Part shown: in pieces, positions 27,206-36,686 of the stretch
How the letters are laid out: every line of letters begins with the position of its first letter
Numbering within the stretch: position 1 is the first letter of the stretch
Source of the DNA: Massilia atriviolacea
GTDB lineage: Bacteria; Pseudomonadota; Gammaproteobacteria; Burkholderiales; Burkholderiaceae_D
NCBI RefSeq assembly: GCF_003953935.1
Contig: NZ_RXLQ01000020.1
Span: 1-47,300, forward strand
Length of the DNA: 47,300 nt
Direction: 5' to 3'
Notes under the pieces: generated by a model
Told to the model about the DNA's origin: nothing
Database searches by the model: none
What the model saw: the letters and a program-made list of their open reading frames with translations, nothing else
Position numbers and translations under genes: made by a program

Positions 27206-28261
27206 TTACCATGTGAACGACAGCGCCGTATTGTCGTCCCCATACAGTTGTGCCGTGTTGCCCGTCTCCGCGTCAAAGACAAGATACTTCATCATGCCAT
27301 GCCGATACACCAGATGCCGCTCATCGAGCCAGCCGATGATATTGAGCGTGTAGCCTTCGCACTGATGATAGTGCCCAACAGCGACCGGCTTGATCGCACC
27401 AGCCTTGTTTTCGACGACCAGCCGGTACGGCCGGCTATCGTGTCGCTGGTCGAGATAGGCATGCCACCGCCCGCCCGGCGACCGCACCGACCGGTGCGCC
27501 TCGTGCGAACGCGGCACACCCTCATCGGCAACACCGATGGCCGTCGCACCGCGTTTGAAGTCATGGCGATGTGTGCGCGAATCGTACTGACCCGACAGCT
27601 TTTCGATGCGGCCACTGGCGGGATGAAAACCAACATAGAATTGACCGCTACCGGACATTGCGCGCACCATGATTAACAGCGTCTTGCCATCCTGCGACCA
27701 ATCGGTCGCAGCCCATGCTTTTTGGACGGGAATTGTAGGGGGCAGCTCGACGGATACCAGGCGCGCAGTTGCGGTGTCAAACACAAAAATGCCGGCACCG
27801 CTGGCATTTGTCCAGCGGCTGTCGTAGCTCGCGCCAATGGCCAGATAGCGGCTGTCCGGCGAAAAACCGGGAATTCCGCCTCCCCATGCAGGGTGTTCAT
27901 ACACCAGCCGTTCCGAATTGCTGCGTCGGTCGTAGAGCCAGTACTGCGTCTTGTTACCTGTTTTCAGAACGCCGCTGTAACTGAGCCATCTGCCGTCGGC
28001 CGAGGCGCGCAAGGTTGGCGCCGAATCGAAACCGTGGTCGGACAGGATCGTCGTCTTGCCGCTGATGAGGTCCAGTTTGACGAGCCGGCCTGCATCTTCC
28101 ACCGCATACAGCGGCGTCGTGATGCGCATCGCCGACAATGCAACTTTACCCGCGCCGCTGGATTCATGCTGGCCACAAGCTGCGTCCGCGCTTGGCGCAG
28201 ACGCCATCGCCATGCCCGTCAAACCTGCCGATATGACCAAACATGCGTAGCGATACCACAT
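27206..28261 (-). CDS. Secreted TolB/WD40-like beta-propeller protein
   Basis: A protein of about 351 residues with a signal peptide (MWYRYACLVISAGLTGMAMASAPSADA). The mature part has repeats typical of TolB-like propellers: TLRASADGRWLSYSG, GFSPDSRYLAIGASYDS, ATDWSQDGKTLLIM and RSVRSPGGRWHAYLD. Function is unknown; such proteins often bind peptides or sugars outside the cytoplasm. The ATG at 28261 is chosen over one seven codons upstream because it starts the signal peptide and lies one base after the PhzF-like stop. GC content is visibly lower than in neighbouring genes, which hints at a different origin. Confidence 0.75.
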   Translation of the reverse strand: MWYRYACLVISAGLTGMAMASAPSADAACGQHESSGAGKVALSAMRITTPLYAVEDAGRLVKLDLISGKTTILSDHGFDSAPTLRASADGRWLSYSGVLKTGNKTQYWLYDRRSNSERLVYEHPAWGGGIPGFSPDSRYLAIGASYDSRWTNASGAGIFVFDTATARLVSVELPPTIPVQKAWAATDWSQDGKTLLIMVRAMSGSGQFYVGFHPASGRIEKLSGQYDSRTHRHDFKRGATAIGVADEGVPRSHEAHRSVRSPGGRWHAYLDQRHDSRPYRLVVENKAGAIKPVAVGHYHQCEGYTLNIIGWLDERHLVYRHGMMKYLVFDAETGNTAQLYGDDNTALSFTW

Positions 28262-28262
28262 C

Positions 28263-29153
28263 TTAAACGCGCACGATGCCATCGATCACGGTGATCGACT
28301 GCCCGCCAATCCACGGTTCGCCATCTATGTACGTCACTGCGATGCGCCCGTCGCACTGCAGACAGGCACCCTGGCGCGCGCTGTAAGCGCGGCTGGTCTC
28401 GCCGCCATCGGGAAAGCCCTGCGCCGCCAGCACGCGCGCGATGCAGGCGTTGGCGCTGCCGGTGACCGGGTCTTCGACCAGCGATCCGTGCTTGGTAAAC
28501 AGCGCCCTGACCTCGTAATCGGCCGGCCCGCCGGCATCATGCGGGCCGTAGACCGCCACGCCGGTCACGCCCAGGCGCGTCAATTCCTGCAAGGCGGCGC
28601 CGTCGACGCGCGCATCGAGGCAGGCTTGCGCACTCGCCAAGCGCACCACCAGCCAGGCGATGCCCATGGTGGCGATCAGCGGCGTGCAGCCGGCGTCGAT
28701 CACGGTGCCCGGCAAGACGCGCGCGAGCAATGGCTGATGCTGGAGCGCCAGCGGCGCCAGGCTGGCCGCCGGCGCACGAAACGCCAGCGCGCCATCGGCG
28801 CCGACGTCGATCGGCACCAGGCCCACGCCGCACTCCTGCACCAGCGTGCCCGCGCGGCGCGGCGCCAGCCCCGCTTCCAGCAAGGCGTGCGCCGTGCCCA
28901 GGGTCGGATGGCCGGCGAAGGGAAACTCGGTATCGGGAGAGAAAATGCGGACGCGGTAGTCGGCCTGCGCATCGCGCGGCGTCAGCACGAACGTGGTTTC
29001 GGACAGGTTGGTCCAGCGCGCCATGGCCTGCATCTGGGCGTCGGACAGGCCGTCGGCGTCGAGCACGACGGCCAGCGGATTGCCCTTGAACGCGACGCCG
29101 GTGAACACGTCCACCTGCTTGAAGCGGCGCGCCGCGCCCAGGGCCGCCGTCAA
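28263..29153 (-). CDS. PhzF-family isomerase
   Basis: A 296-residue protein of the diaminopimelate-epimerase-like fold. RFKQVDVFTGVAFKGNPLAVVLDA is the family N-terminus, LSETTFV places the catalytic glutamate at E52, then SPDTEFPFAGHPTLGTAHAL and SLVEDPVTGSANACIARVL follow. PhzF of phenazine pathways isomerises dihydro-hydroxyanthranilate. No other phenazine genes are present, so the reaction here is unknown. The start is TTG at 29153, one base after the CBS gene stop, with AGGAAG inside the end of that gene as ribosome site. No ATG is available near the conserved N-terminus. Confidence 0.88.
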   Translation of the reverse strand: MTAALGAARRFKQVDVFTGVAFKGNPLAVVLDADGLSDAQMQAMARWTNLSETTFVLTPRDAQADYRVRIFSPDTEFPFAGHPTLGTAHALLEAGLAPRRAGTLVQECGVGLVPIDVGADGALAFRAPAASLAPLALQHQPLLARVLPGTVIDAGCTPLIATMGIAWLVVRLASAQACLDARVDGAALQELTRLGVTGVAVYGPHDAGGPADYEVRALFTKHGSLVEDPVTGSANACIARVLAAQGFPDGGETSRAYSARQGACLQCDGRIAVTYIDGEPWIGGQSITVIDGIVRV

Positions 29154-29154
29154 A

Positions 29155-29607
29155 TCAGTCTTCCTGCGCGGTTTCGGCCGGCCAGTCGCGGATGTAGGCC
29201 TTGAGCATGCGGTTCTCGAAGCTCTGCGCCTCCAGCACCGCGCGCGCGACGTCGTAGAACGAAATCACGCCGAGCAGGGTCTTGGCGTTCATGACCGGCA
29301 GGTAGCGCGCGTGCTTTTCGAGCATCATGCGGCGCACTTCGTTCACTTCGGTGTCGGGCGTGACCGTGATCGGATGGTCGTCCATGTGCTTGCGCACCGT
29401 GCCGCCGCCGACCGCGCCGTTGTTCTTGTGCAGCACCTTGATGACTTCGCGGAATGTCAGCATGCCGACCAGGTCGCCGAACTCCATCACCACCAGCGAT
29501 CCGATGTCCTTTTCGGCCATGGTGTTGACGGCATCGACGAGCAGCATCTCGGGCGTTGCGGTATAGAGGATGTTGCCCTTCACTTGAAGGATTTCTGAGA
29601 CTTTCAT
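29155..29607 (-). CDS. CBS-domain pair protein
   Basis: A 150-residue cytoplasmic protein made of two CBS motifs (about 8-65: AVNTMAEKDIGSLVVMEFGDLVGMLTFREV; about 78-135: EVNEVRRMMLEKHARYLPVMNAKTLLGVISFYDVARAVL). Such Bateman modules bind adenosyl ligands such as ATP, AMP or SAM and usually sense energy state. No effector domain is attached. The ATG at 29607 gives MKVSEIL, the usual start of these proteins. The frame is open further upstream without conserved sequence. It heads a three-gene minus-strand group with PhzF-like and propeller genes, linked by one-base gaps. Confidence 0.9.
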   Translation of the reverse strand: MKVSEILQVKGNILYTATPEMLLVDAVNTMAEKDIGSLVVMEFGDLVGMLTFREVIKVLHKNNGAVGGGTVRKHMDDHPITVTPDTEVNEVRRMMLEKHARYLPVMNAKTLLGVISFYDVARAVLEAQSFENRMLKAYIRDWPAETAQED

Positions 29608-29830
29608 GGTGGCCGCCTTCTGTGGTGAGGTTATAAGTGGATGCCTGTTATAAGCCCTAGCTCCGACTGTAGCGTAAGCTTGGCAAAAAATCCAGCATTG
29701 CGATCGATCATGGCACTGCTGACAGCGCCCGATTGGCATTTGCACCATTTTAGCGAGCAAACCACGTTTTTGTGCAACGCATGCGTGCTACGATTCGGCC
29801 CATCCTTTTTTACCACGAGATGAGCCCACC

Positions 29831-31141
29831 ATGAGCGGACCTCAGTATCCCGGCTTCGACACCCTGTCGCTGCATGCCGGCGCCACGCCCGACCCGGCCA
29901 CCGGCGCACGCGCCACCCCCGTCTATTTCACTTCCTCGTTCGCGTTCAAGGACTCGGACCACGCGGCCTCGCTGTTCAATATGGAACGCGCCGGCCATGT
30001 GTATTCGCGCATCTCGAACCCGACCAACGCCGTGCTGGAAGAACGCATCGCCGCGCTGGAAGGCGGCGTGGCCGGCATCGCCACCGCCAGCGGCCAGGCC
30101 GCCATGCACCTCGGGCTGGCGACCATCGCCGGCGCCGGATCGCACATCGTCGCTTCGCGCGCGCTGTACGGCGGCTCGCAGAACCTGCTCGGCTACACCC
30201 TCAAGCGCTTCGGCATCGAGACCACCTTTGTCGACCCGCGCGACCCCGACGCCTGGCGCGCCGCGATCCGCCCCAACACCAAGGTGCTGTTCGCCGAGAC
30301 GCTGGGCAATCCGGGGCTGGACGTGCTCGATATCGCCACCGTCTCGGCCATCGCGCACGACCATCACCTGCCGCTGATGATGGATTCGACCTTCACCACG
30401 CCGTATCTGCTGCGGCCTTTCGACCACGGCGCCGACCTGGTGTTCCACTCGGCCACCAAGTTCCTGTGCGGGCACGGCACCGCCATCGGCGGCTTGCTGG
30501 TCGACGGCGGCACCTTCGACTGGCAGGCCGCCTACGACAAGACCGGACGCTTCGCCGAATTGTGCGAGCCGTACGAGGGCTTCCACGGCATGGTGTTCGC
30601 CGAGGAGTCGACCGTGGCCCCGTTTTCGCTGCGCGCGCGGCGCGAAGGCCTGCGCGATTTCGGCGCGGTGATGAGTCCCCACAATGCGTTCGCGGTCCTG
30701 CAGGGGATCGAGACGCTCAGCCTGCGCATGGACCGCCACGTGGCCAACACGCGCAAGGTGGTCGAGTTCCTGCTGTCGAATCCGGCCGTGGAGTCGGTGT
30801 CCTACCCGGAACTGGAATCGCATCCCGACTACGCCCTGGCCAAACGCCTGCTGCCGAAGGGATGCGGCGCGGTGTTCTCGTTCAGCCTCAAAGGCGACCG
30901 CGCGGCCGGGCGCCGTTTCGTCGACGCCCTCAGGATTTTCTCGCACCTGGCCAATGTGGGCGACGCCAAGTCGCTGGTGATCCATCCGGCCTCCACCACC
31001 CATTTCCGCGTGCCGACCGAACAACTGGCGGCGTCGGGCATCAAGGAAGGCACGATGCGCCTGTCGATCGGGCTGGAAGACGCGGACGACCTGATCGAGG
31101 ACCTCGCGCGCGGCCTGAAACTGTCGCAGAAGGGAGCTTGA
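29831..31141 (+). CDS. metY: O-acetylhomoserine (or O-succinylhomoserine) sulfhydrylase
   Basis: A 436-residue PLP enzyme of the Cys/Met metabolism family. It uses sulfide and an O-acylhomoserine to make homocysteine for methionine synthesis. HSATKFLCGHG carries the PLP lysine K210. YSRISNPTNAVLEERIAALEGG and ETLGNPGLDVLDI are family signatures. The insertion around YEGFHGMVFAEES and the length over 420 residues point to the MetY type rather than MetZ/MetB (about 380-400), but acyl-donor choice is not certain. An alpha/beta hydrolase gene follows after one base. No SAM riboswitch could be recognised in the 223-base gap upstream. Confidence 0.9.
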   Translation: MSGPQYPGFDTLSLHAGATPDPATGARATPVYFTSSFAFKDSDHAASLFNMERAGHVYSRISNPTNAVLEERIAALEGGVAGIATASGQAAMHLGLATIAGAGSHIVASRALYGGSQNLLGYTLKRFGIETTFVDPRDPDAWRAAIRPNTKVLFAETLGNPGLDVLDIATVSAIAHDHHLPLMMDSTFTTPYLLRPFDHGADLVFHSATKFLCGHGTAIGGLLVDGGTFDWQAAYDKTGRFAELCEPYEGFHGMVFAEESTVAPFSLRARREGLRDFGAVMSPHNAFAVLQGIETLSLRMDRHVANTRKVVEFLLSNPAVESVSYPELESHPDYALAKRLLPKGCGAVFSFSLKGDRAAGRRFVDALRIFSHLANVGDAKSLVIHPASTTHFRVPTEQLAASGIKEGTMRLSIGLEDADDLIEDLARGLKLSQKGA

Positions 31142-31142
31142 G

Positions 31143-31952
31143 ATGATGGTTCACCTTCCCGGCTTCGACGCCTACTGCTACAGCGGCGGCAAGGCCTTCA
31201 ACGCGGCCCAGCCGACCATCGTCTTCATTCACGGCGCCCAGAACGACCATTCGGTATGGGCTTTGCAGTCGCGCTATTTTGCCCATCACGGTTTCAACGT
31301 GCTGGCGGTCGACCTGCCCGGCCACGGCCGCAGCAAGGGCGCTGCCCTGCACAGCGTCGAGGAAATGGCGGCCTGGCTGCTGGCGCTGATGGGCGCCGCC
31401 GGCGTGGAACGCGCCATCCTGGCGGGCCACAGCATGGGTTCCCTGATCGCGCTGGAAGCGGCATTCCAGGCGCCGCGCCGGGTCAGCCACCTGGCGCTGC
31501 TGGGCACCACCTATCCGATGAAGGTCTCGGACGCGCTGCTGGACACGGCCAAGAACAACGAGCAGGCCGCGATCGACATGGTCAACATCTTCTCGCATTC
31601 CTCGATGGCGCAAAAGCCGTCCTGCCCCGGACCGGGGTTTTATACGATGGGCGGCGCGCAGCGGCTGATGCAGCGCATGTCGGCCATCAATCCCGACCAG
31701 CTGTTCTACACCGACTTTTTCGCCTGCAATGCCTACGCCAACGGCCAGGCGGCGGCCGAAGCGGTCGCCTGCCCTACCCTGTTCATTTTCGGCAGCAAGG
31801 ACATGATGACGCCGCCGCGCTCGACAAAGTTGCTGACGTCGGCAATCAAGCATGGCAAAATCGTACAGGTGGATGCCGGACATCAACTGATGGCCGAGCA
31901 GCCGGACGCCGTACTGGACGCGCTGTTCGGCTTCGCCACCGCGCCCGCGTAG
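31143..31952 (+). CDS. Alpha/beta-fold hydrolase
   Basis: A 269-residue cytoplasmic hydrolase. IVFIHGAQNDHSVW carries the oxyanion HG region, the nucleophile elbow is GHSMG with S97, the acid is in FGSKDMMTP and the histidine is in VDAGHQLM near residue 244. All three catalytic residues are present. The substrate is unknown; the closest general type is the esterase/lactonase group. The ATG at 31143 directly follows the metY stop, so the two are almost certainly co-transcribed, which suggests a side role in sulfur or ester metabolism (inference). Confidence 0.88.
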   Translation: MMVHLPGFDAYCYSGGKAFNAAQPTIVFIHGAQNDHSVWALQSRYFAHHGFNVLAVDLPGHGRSKGAALHSVEEMAAWLLALMGAAGVERAILAGHSMGSLIALEAAFQAPRRVSHLALLGTTYPMKVSDALLDTAKNNEQAAIDMVNIFSHSSMAQKPSCPGPGFYTMGGAQRLMQRMSAINPDQLFYTDFFACNAYANGQAAAEAVACPTLFIFGSKDMMTPPRSTKLLTSAIKHGKIVQVDAGHQLMAEQPDAVLDALFGFATAPA

Positions 31953-31975
31953 AGTAGAGTAGCCAGGAGAGCCGC

Positions 31976-32281
31976 ATGCCGACCCGTCACGCCAGCTTTG
32001 CCGAGTTTTATCCTTACTATCTGACTCAGCATGAAAACCTGCTGTGCCGGCGCGCCCATTTTCTGGGCAGTTCGTCGGCGATTGCGGCGCTGACGCAGTA
32101 TGTGGCGAGCATGAACCCGTGGTGGATCGCAATGGCGCTGGTGTCGGGCTACGGCGGCGCCTGGATCGGGCATTTTTTCTACGAAAAGAACCGGCCGGCC
32201 TCGTTTGCGCGGCCCGTGTATTCCTTCATGGGCGATTGGGTGATGTACTGGCAGATGCTGACGGGGAAGCTGAGCTGGTAG
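31976..32281 (+). CDS. DUF962 / Mpo1-like membrane protein
   Basis: A 101-residue protein starting FAEFYPYYLTQHENLLCRRAHFLGSS and ending GHFFYEKNRPASF followed by FMGDWVMYWQMLTGKL. This is the bacterial short form of the DUF962 family, with two hydrophobic segments and conserved histidines (H19, H28, H64). Yeast Mpo1, a relative, is an Fe(II)-dependent dioxygenase in phytosphingosine breakdown; activity of short bacterial forms is unproven. It lies 23 bases after the hydrolase gene and is convergent with the YihY gene, 13 bases away. Confidence 0.85.
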   Translation: MPTRHASFAEFYPYYLTQHENLLCRRAHFLGSSSAIAALTQYVASMNPWWIAMALVSGYGGAWIGHFFYEKNRPASFARPVYSFMGDWVMYWQMLTGKLSW

Positions 32282-32294
32282 GATGGCCCGTTCT

Positions 32295-33695
32295 TCACGC
32301 CCGCGCCGCCGCCAGCTGCGGCGCCGCAAAATGCTGCGCCAGCGTCTGGTTCAAGCCTTGCTCCACCGCAAATTCGACCTGGCGCGCCAGCGCGCTGCCG
32401 TCGAGTATCATCGGCCCGTTCTTGCCGTGCTGGTCGTCCTTGTCGGCATCGATCGCCCCGGCCGCATCGATCGCGGTGCGGCCGAACACGAACAGGCGGT
32501 ACACGTCGGCCAGCGTCACCTTGTCCACATTCACCAGCAAGACCCAGTTCTCGGCGCTTTCGATCCCGCTCTTGCCCCAGCGCGAACGGACCGTGCCCCT
32601 CGGTTGCACCCGGCCGACCCAGCCCATGCTGCGCATCTGTTCGAGCAAGGTGGTCATTTCATCGTAGCCGATGCGCGTATGCGCGCGAATGGCCACGCTC
32701 GACACCAGCGCCGTATCGCTGACCCGGGCGCCGCCGTACAGCACCTTGAGGATCGCCATCGCATCGACGAACTCGGCGCCCGGCGCCGGCTCGTACCACC
32801 AGCGCTCGTACTTGATGACCGGCAGCGCGGCGGTGATGATCGCCCCGACCAGGGTAATCATCCACGACAGGTAAATCCACATCAAGAACAGCGGCAGCGC
32901 CGCCAGCGCGCCATAAATGATGGCGTAGGTCGGAAACTGGCTGACGAACATGGCGAACAGGCGCTTGGCGACTTCGAAGGCGAGCGCCGCCACCAGGCCG
33001 CCCCAGACCGCGTCGCGCCAGTCGACGAAGCGGTTCGGCACCGTCATGTATAAGAGCGTGTAGGCGCCGGTGGTCAGCCCGACCGAGGCGGCCGTGTAGA
33101 ACAGCGCGCTCAGGAAGGGCGAACTGCCGGTCAGGGCGCTGGTGGCCATGAACAGCTGCGAGGTCGCCGTCAGCGACAGCCCGAACAGCAGCGGCCCGAG
33201 CGTGACCAGCGCCCAGTAGATCGTCACGCGCTGGGCAATCGGGCGCACGTCGCGCACGCGCCAGATCTGGTTGAAGGCGCGCTCGATCATGTTCATCATC
33301 ATCGCCGAGGTAAACACCAGCGCCACCGCGCCCACCACCGACAGGCTCTTGGCCTTGCTGGCGAACTGGGTCAGGTTGCCGGTGATGGTGTTGGCGATCG
33401 CCTTGGGCATCAGGGTCTGGACGAAATACGCTTCCAGCGCAACCCGGAAATTGCTAAATACGGGAAAGGTCGTGAAAATCGCCAGCACGATGGTCAGCAG
33501 CGGCACCAGCGCCAGGGTGCTGGTGAACGTCAGGCTGCCTGCCACTTGCGGCAAGCGCTCTTCGTTCAGGCGGCGGCGGGCAAAGCGCAGCAGGTCGCGC
33601 GCTTCGTTCCAGGTCAGGCCGCGCACCATGTCGACACTGGTATTGATCATGTGGCTGGTGGATCGGGAAATCGAATGGACTGTTTTTGAAAGCAT
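32295..33695 (-). CDS. YihY/BrkB-family inner-membrane protein
   Basis: A protein of up to 466 residues. The region from about 50 to 300 has six hydrophobic segments and the family patterns AGSLTFTSTLALVPLLTI, MMMNMIERAFNQIWRVRD and YGALAALPLFLMWIYLSW. The C-terminal 160 residues are soluble and extend beyond the roughly 290-residue E. coli YihY; this long form is common in betaproteobacteria. The family was once called ribonuclease BN in error, and its function is unknown. The start is uncertain: ATGs at 33695, 33650 and 33629 are all possible and none has a clear ribosome site. Divergent from wrbA. Confidence 0.85.
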   Translation of the reverse strand: MLSKTVHSISRSTSHMINTSVDMVRGLTWNEARDLLRFARRRLNEERLPQVAGSLTFTSTLALVPLLTIVLAIFTTFPVFSNFRVALEAYFVQTLMPKAIANTITGNLTQFASKAKSLSVVGAVALVFTSAMMMNMIERAFNQIWRVRDVRPIAQRVTIYWALVTLGPLLFGLSLTATSQLFMATSALTGSSPFLSALFYTAASVGLTTGAYTLLYMTVPNRFVDWRDAVWGGLVAALAFEVAKRLFAMFVSQFPTYAIIYGALAALPLFLMWIYLSWMITLVGAIITAALPVIKYERWWYEPAPGAEFVDAMAILKVLYGGARVSDTALVSSVAIRAHTRIGYDEMTTLLEQMRSMGWVGRVQPRGTVRSRWGKSGIESAENWVLLVNVDKVTLADVYRLFVFGRTAIDAAGAIDADKDDQHGKNGPMILDGSALARQVEFAVEQGLNQTLAQHFAAPQLAAARA

Positions 33696-33715
33696 GTATC
33701 TGGAGAAACGCGTGA

Positions 33716-34381
<666 letters not shown>

Positions 34382-34786
34382 ATGCAGCCACCCAAGTACT
34401 TTCATATCGGCGCCATCGCCAGCCTGGTGGTCTTGATCCTCTGGCTGCTGGCATGGGAAATCGTGGTTGCGCCCTTGCGCCCCGGCAGCTGGATCCTGTC
34501 GCTCAAGGTCTTGCCCCTGCTGATTCCCCTGGGCGGCGTGATCAAGCGCGATATTTACACCCTGCAATGGTCGTCCATGGTGATCCTGCTCTACTTCACC
34601 GAAGGCGTGGTGCGCGCCTGGAGCGACAAGCTGGAAGTGTCGCGCATGATGGCGATGGGCGAAATCGTGCTCGTCTTCATCTACTTCGCCTGCGCCCTGC
34701 TCTACCTGCGCCCGTATAAAAAAGCCGCGAAAAAAATGGCCAAGGAATTGCTGGAGAAAGTCAACTCCACCAAATCGACCAAGTGA
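34382..34786 (+). CDS. DUF2069 membrane protein
   Basis: A 134-residue protein with four hydrophobic segments (about 10-30, 38-52, 63-77, 92-110) and a lysine-rich tail. LPLLIPLGGVIKRDIYTLQWSSMVILLYFTEGVVRAWSD is the DUF2069 core. Function is unknown; the gene typically follows wrbA in betaproteobacteria. It starts directly after wrbA without a gap and overlaps the next gene by four bases. Confidence 0.88.
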   Translation: MQPPKYFHIGAIASLVVLILWLLAWEIVVAPLRPGSWILSLKVLPLLIPLGGVIKRDIYTLQWSSMVILLYFTEGVVRAWSDKLEVSRMMAMGEIVLVFIYFACALLYLRPYKKAAKKMAKELLEKVNSTKSTK

Positions 34787-36216
34787 ATGACGTGACCCTG
34801 GGCGCCCCCGGCGCCGGCTTCCTCGAGCGCTGCCGCGCCATCGCCGGCGCCGCGCACGTGCTCACCAGCGAAGCGGACATGGCGCCCTTCCTCACCGACT
34901 GGCGCGGCCGCTTCACCGGGCGCGCGCTGGCGGTGCTGCGTCCGGCCGACCCGCAGCAGGTGGCGCAGCTGGTGCAAGCCTGCGCCGCGCAGCGCGTGCC
35001 GATCGTGCCGCAGGGCGGCAAGACGGGCCTGGTGCTCGGGGGCGTGCCCGACGCCAGCGGCCGCGCCGTGGTGCTGTCGCTGGCGCGCCTGAACCGGGTG
35101 CGCGCGCTCGATACCGTCAACCGCACCATCACGGTCGACGCCGGCTGCATCCTGCACACCATCCAGCAAGCCGCCGCCGCCGAAGGCTGCCTGTTCCCGC
35201 TCTCGCTGGCCGCCGAAGGCAGTTGCAGCATCGGCGGCAACCTGTCGACCAACGCCGGCGGCACCGCAGTGCTGCGCTACGGCAACACCCGCGAACTGTG
35301 CCTGGGCCTGGAAGTGGTCACCGCCCAGGGAGACATCTGGAACGGCCTGCGCGGCCTGCGCAAGGACAACACCGGCTACGACCTGCGCGACCTGTTCATC
35401 GGCGCCGAAGGCACGCTCGGCGTGATCACCGGCGCCGTGCTGCGCCTGTTCCCGCAGCCGCGCGCGGCCATCACGGCCCTGGTGGCGATCGCCGCGCCGC
35501 GCCAGGCGCTCGACCTGCTGACCCTGGCCCAGGACCGCTGCGGCGCCAGCCTGACCGGCTTCGAGCTGATGTCCGACTTTTGCCTGCGCCTGGTGGGCAC
35601 CCATTTCCCCGGCCTGGCCCAGCCGTTCGTGACGCGCCATGCCCAGTACGTGCTGCTGGAACTGTCGAGCAGCGAATCGGAACAACACGCGGTCGATCTG
35701 CTGGAACAGACCATCGCCGACGCCATCGCGCAGGACATCGCCGACGACGCCGTGGTCGCCACCTCGGTGGCCCAGTCGCTGGCCCTGTGGAAGCTGCGCG
35801 AACACATCCCGCTGGCGCAGGCGGCGGCCGGCAAGAACGTCAAGCACGACATCGCCCTGCCGGTCTCGCGCATCGCCGACTTCATCGACACTACCGACGC
35901 CCGCGTGCTGGCAGCCTTCCCCGGCTGCCAGCTGGTCTGCTTCGGCCACGTGGGCGACGGCAACCTGCACTACAACGTGGCGCCGCCGCCCGGCACCGCG
36001 CACGAGGATTTCCTGGCCAACCAGGAAGCGCTCAACCGCATCGTGCACGACAGCGTGGCCGCGCACGGCGGCTCGATATCGGCCGAACACGGCATCGGCG
36101 CCCTCAAAAGAGACGAGCTCAAGCGATATAAACCGGAGGTCGAACTGAACATGATGCGTGCCATCAAAGCGGCGCTGGACCCGCTCGGCATTATGAATCC
36201 TGGAAAAATCCTTTGA
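34783..36216 (+). CDS. FAD-linked D-2-hydroxyacid dehydrogenase (GlcD/D2HGDH type)
   Basis: A 477-residue flavoprotein. The PCMH-type FAD domain (about 45-225) contains VPIVPQGGKTGLVLGGVP, SLAAEGSCSIGGNLSTNAGG and LFIGAEGTLGVITG. The C-terminal cap (about 230-477) has CFGHVGDGNLHYNV and ISAEHGIGALKRDEL, metal and substrate ligands of the D-lactate / D-2-hydroxyglutarate dehydrogenase group. Which D-2-hydroxyacid it oxidises is not clear; D-2-hydroxyglutarate and D-lactate are the main candidates, with a quinone or ETF-type acceptor. The start is GTG at 34783, overlapping the preceding TGA; no strong ribosome site, so translational coupling is likely. Confidence 0.9.
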   Translation: MNDVTLGAPGAGFLERCRAIAGAAHVLTSEADMAPFLTDWRGRFTGRALAVLRPADPQQVAQLVQACAAQRVPIVPQGGKTGLVLGGVPDASGRAVVLSLARLNRVRALDTVNRTITVDAGCILHTIQQAAAAEGCLFPLSLAAEGSCSIGGNLSTNAGGTAVLRYGNTRELCLGLEVVTAQGDIWNGLRGLRKDNTGYDLRDLFIGAEGTLGVITGAVLRLFPQPRAAITALVAIAAPRQALDLLTLAQDRCGASLTGFELMSDFCLRLVGTHFPGLAQPFVTRHAQYVLLELSSSESEQHAVDLLEQTIADAIAQDIADDAVVATSVAQSLALWKLREHIPLAQAAAGKNVKHDIALPVSRIADFIDTTDARVLAAFPGCQLVCFGHVGDGNLHYNVAPPPGTAHEDFLANQEALNRIVHDSVAAHGGSISAEHGIGALKRDELKRYKPEVELNMMRAIKAALDPLGIMNPGKIL

Positions 36217-36230
36217 CCACGGAGCACATC

Positions 36231-36686
36231 ATGTTACGACCCCTGATTATGCTGGGATTGCTGGCCCTGAACTGCGCTGCCAGCGCCGACCCCATCCACA
36301 AATGCACGAGCGGCGGCAAGATCACCTACAGCAGCGAGCCCTGCACCGCCGGGCGCGCCACCCGGCTCGACGCGCTGCCCGACGCCCCGGCGCCGGATGC
36401 GGACGCCGCCAACGCCTTGCAGCGCCAGAAGGCACTGCTGGCGACCTTGCAGAAGGAGCGCGCCGGCAGCGACGCCAGGCAGGCGCAGGCCGCGCGCGAC
36501 GCGGCCCGCATCAACCGCGCCGCAGCGCGGCGCCAGGCCGACTGCGCCAGGATGCAGCAGAAGCAGCAGAAAGAGCACAAGCGCCTCGCCGCCGAAGCCG
36601 CCAAGGTCGGGGGACAGGGCAAGATCGAACGCGAGCTCGACGCCCAGGCCATGGCCCGGGCGGTCGACGCCGCGTGCAGTTCATGA
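36231..36686 (+). CDS. DUF4124 secreted protein
   Basis: A 151-residue exported protein. MLRPLIMLGLLALNCAASA is a signal peptide. The DUF4124 motif IHKCTSGGKITYSSEPC follows, with two cysteines that probably form a disulfide, then an alanine/arginine/glutamine-rich helical part with coiled-coil character. Function is unknown. The ATG at 36231 is chosen because GGAG at 36221-36224 precedes it and it starts the signal peptide; the frame also has an upstream TTG. The stop overlaps the ATG of the permease gene. Confidence 0.85.
   Translation: MLRPLIMLGLLALNCAASADPIHKCTSGGKITYSSEPCTAGRATRLDALPDAPAPDADAANALQRQKALLATLQKERAGSDARQAQAARDAARINRAAARRQADCARMQQKQQKEHKRLAAEAAKVGGQGKIERELDAQAMARAVDAACSS

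Noticed and set aside
29608-29830. Possible SAM riboswitch upstream of metY
   Set aside because: I looked for a SAM-II-like pseudoknot and for a terminator hairpin and could not recognise either.
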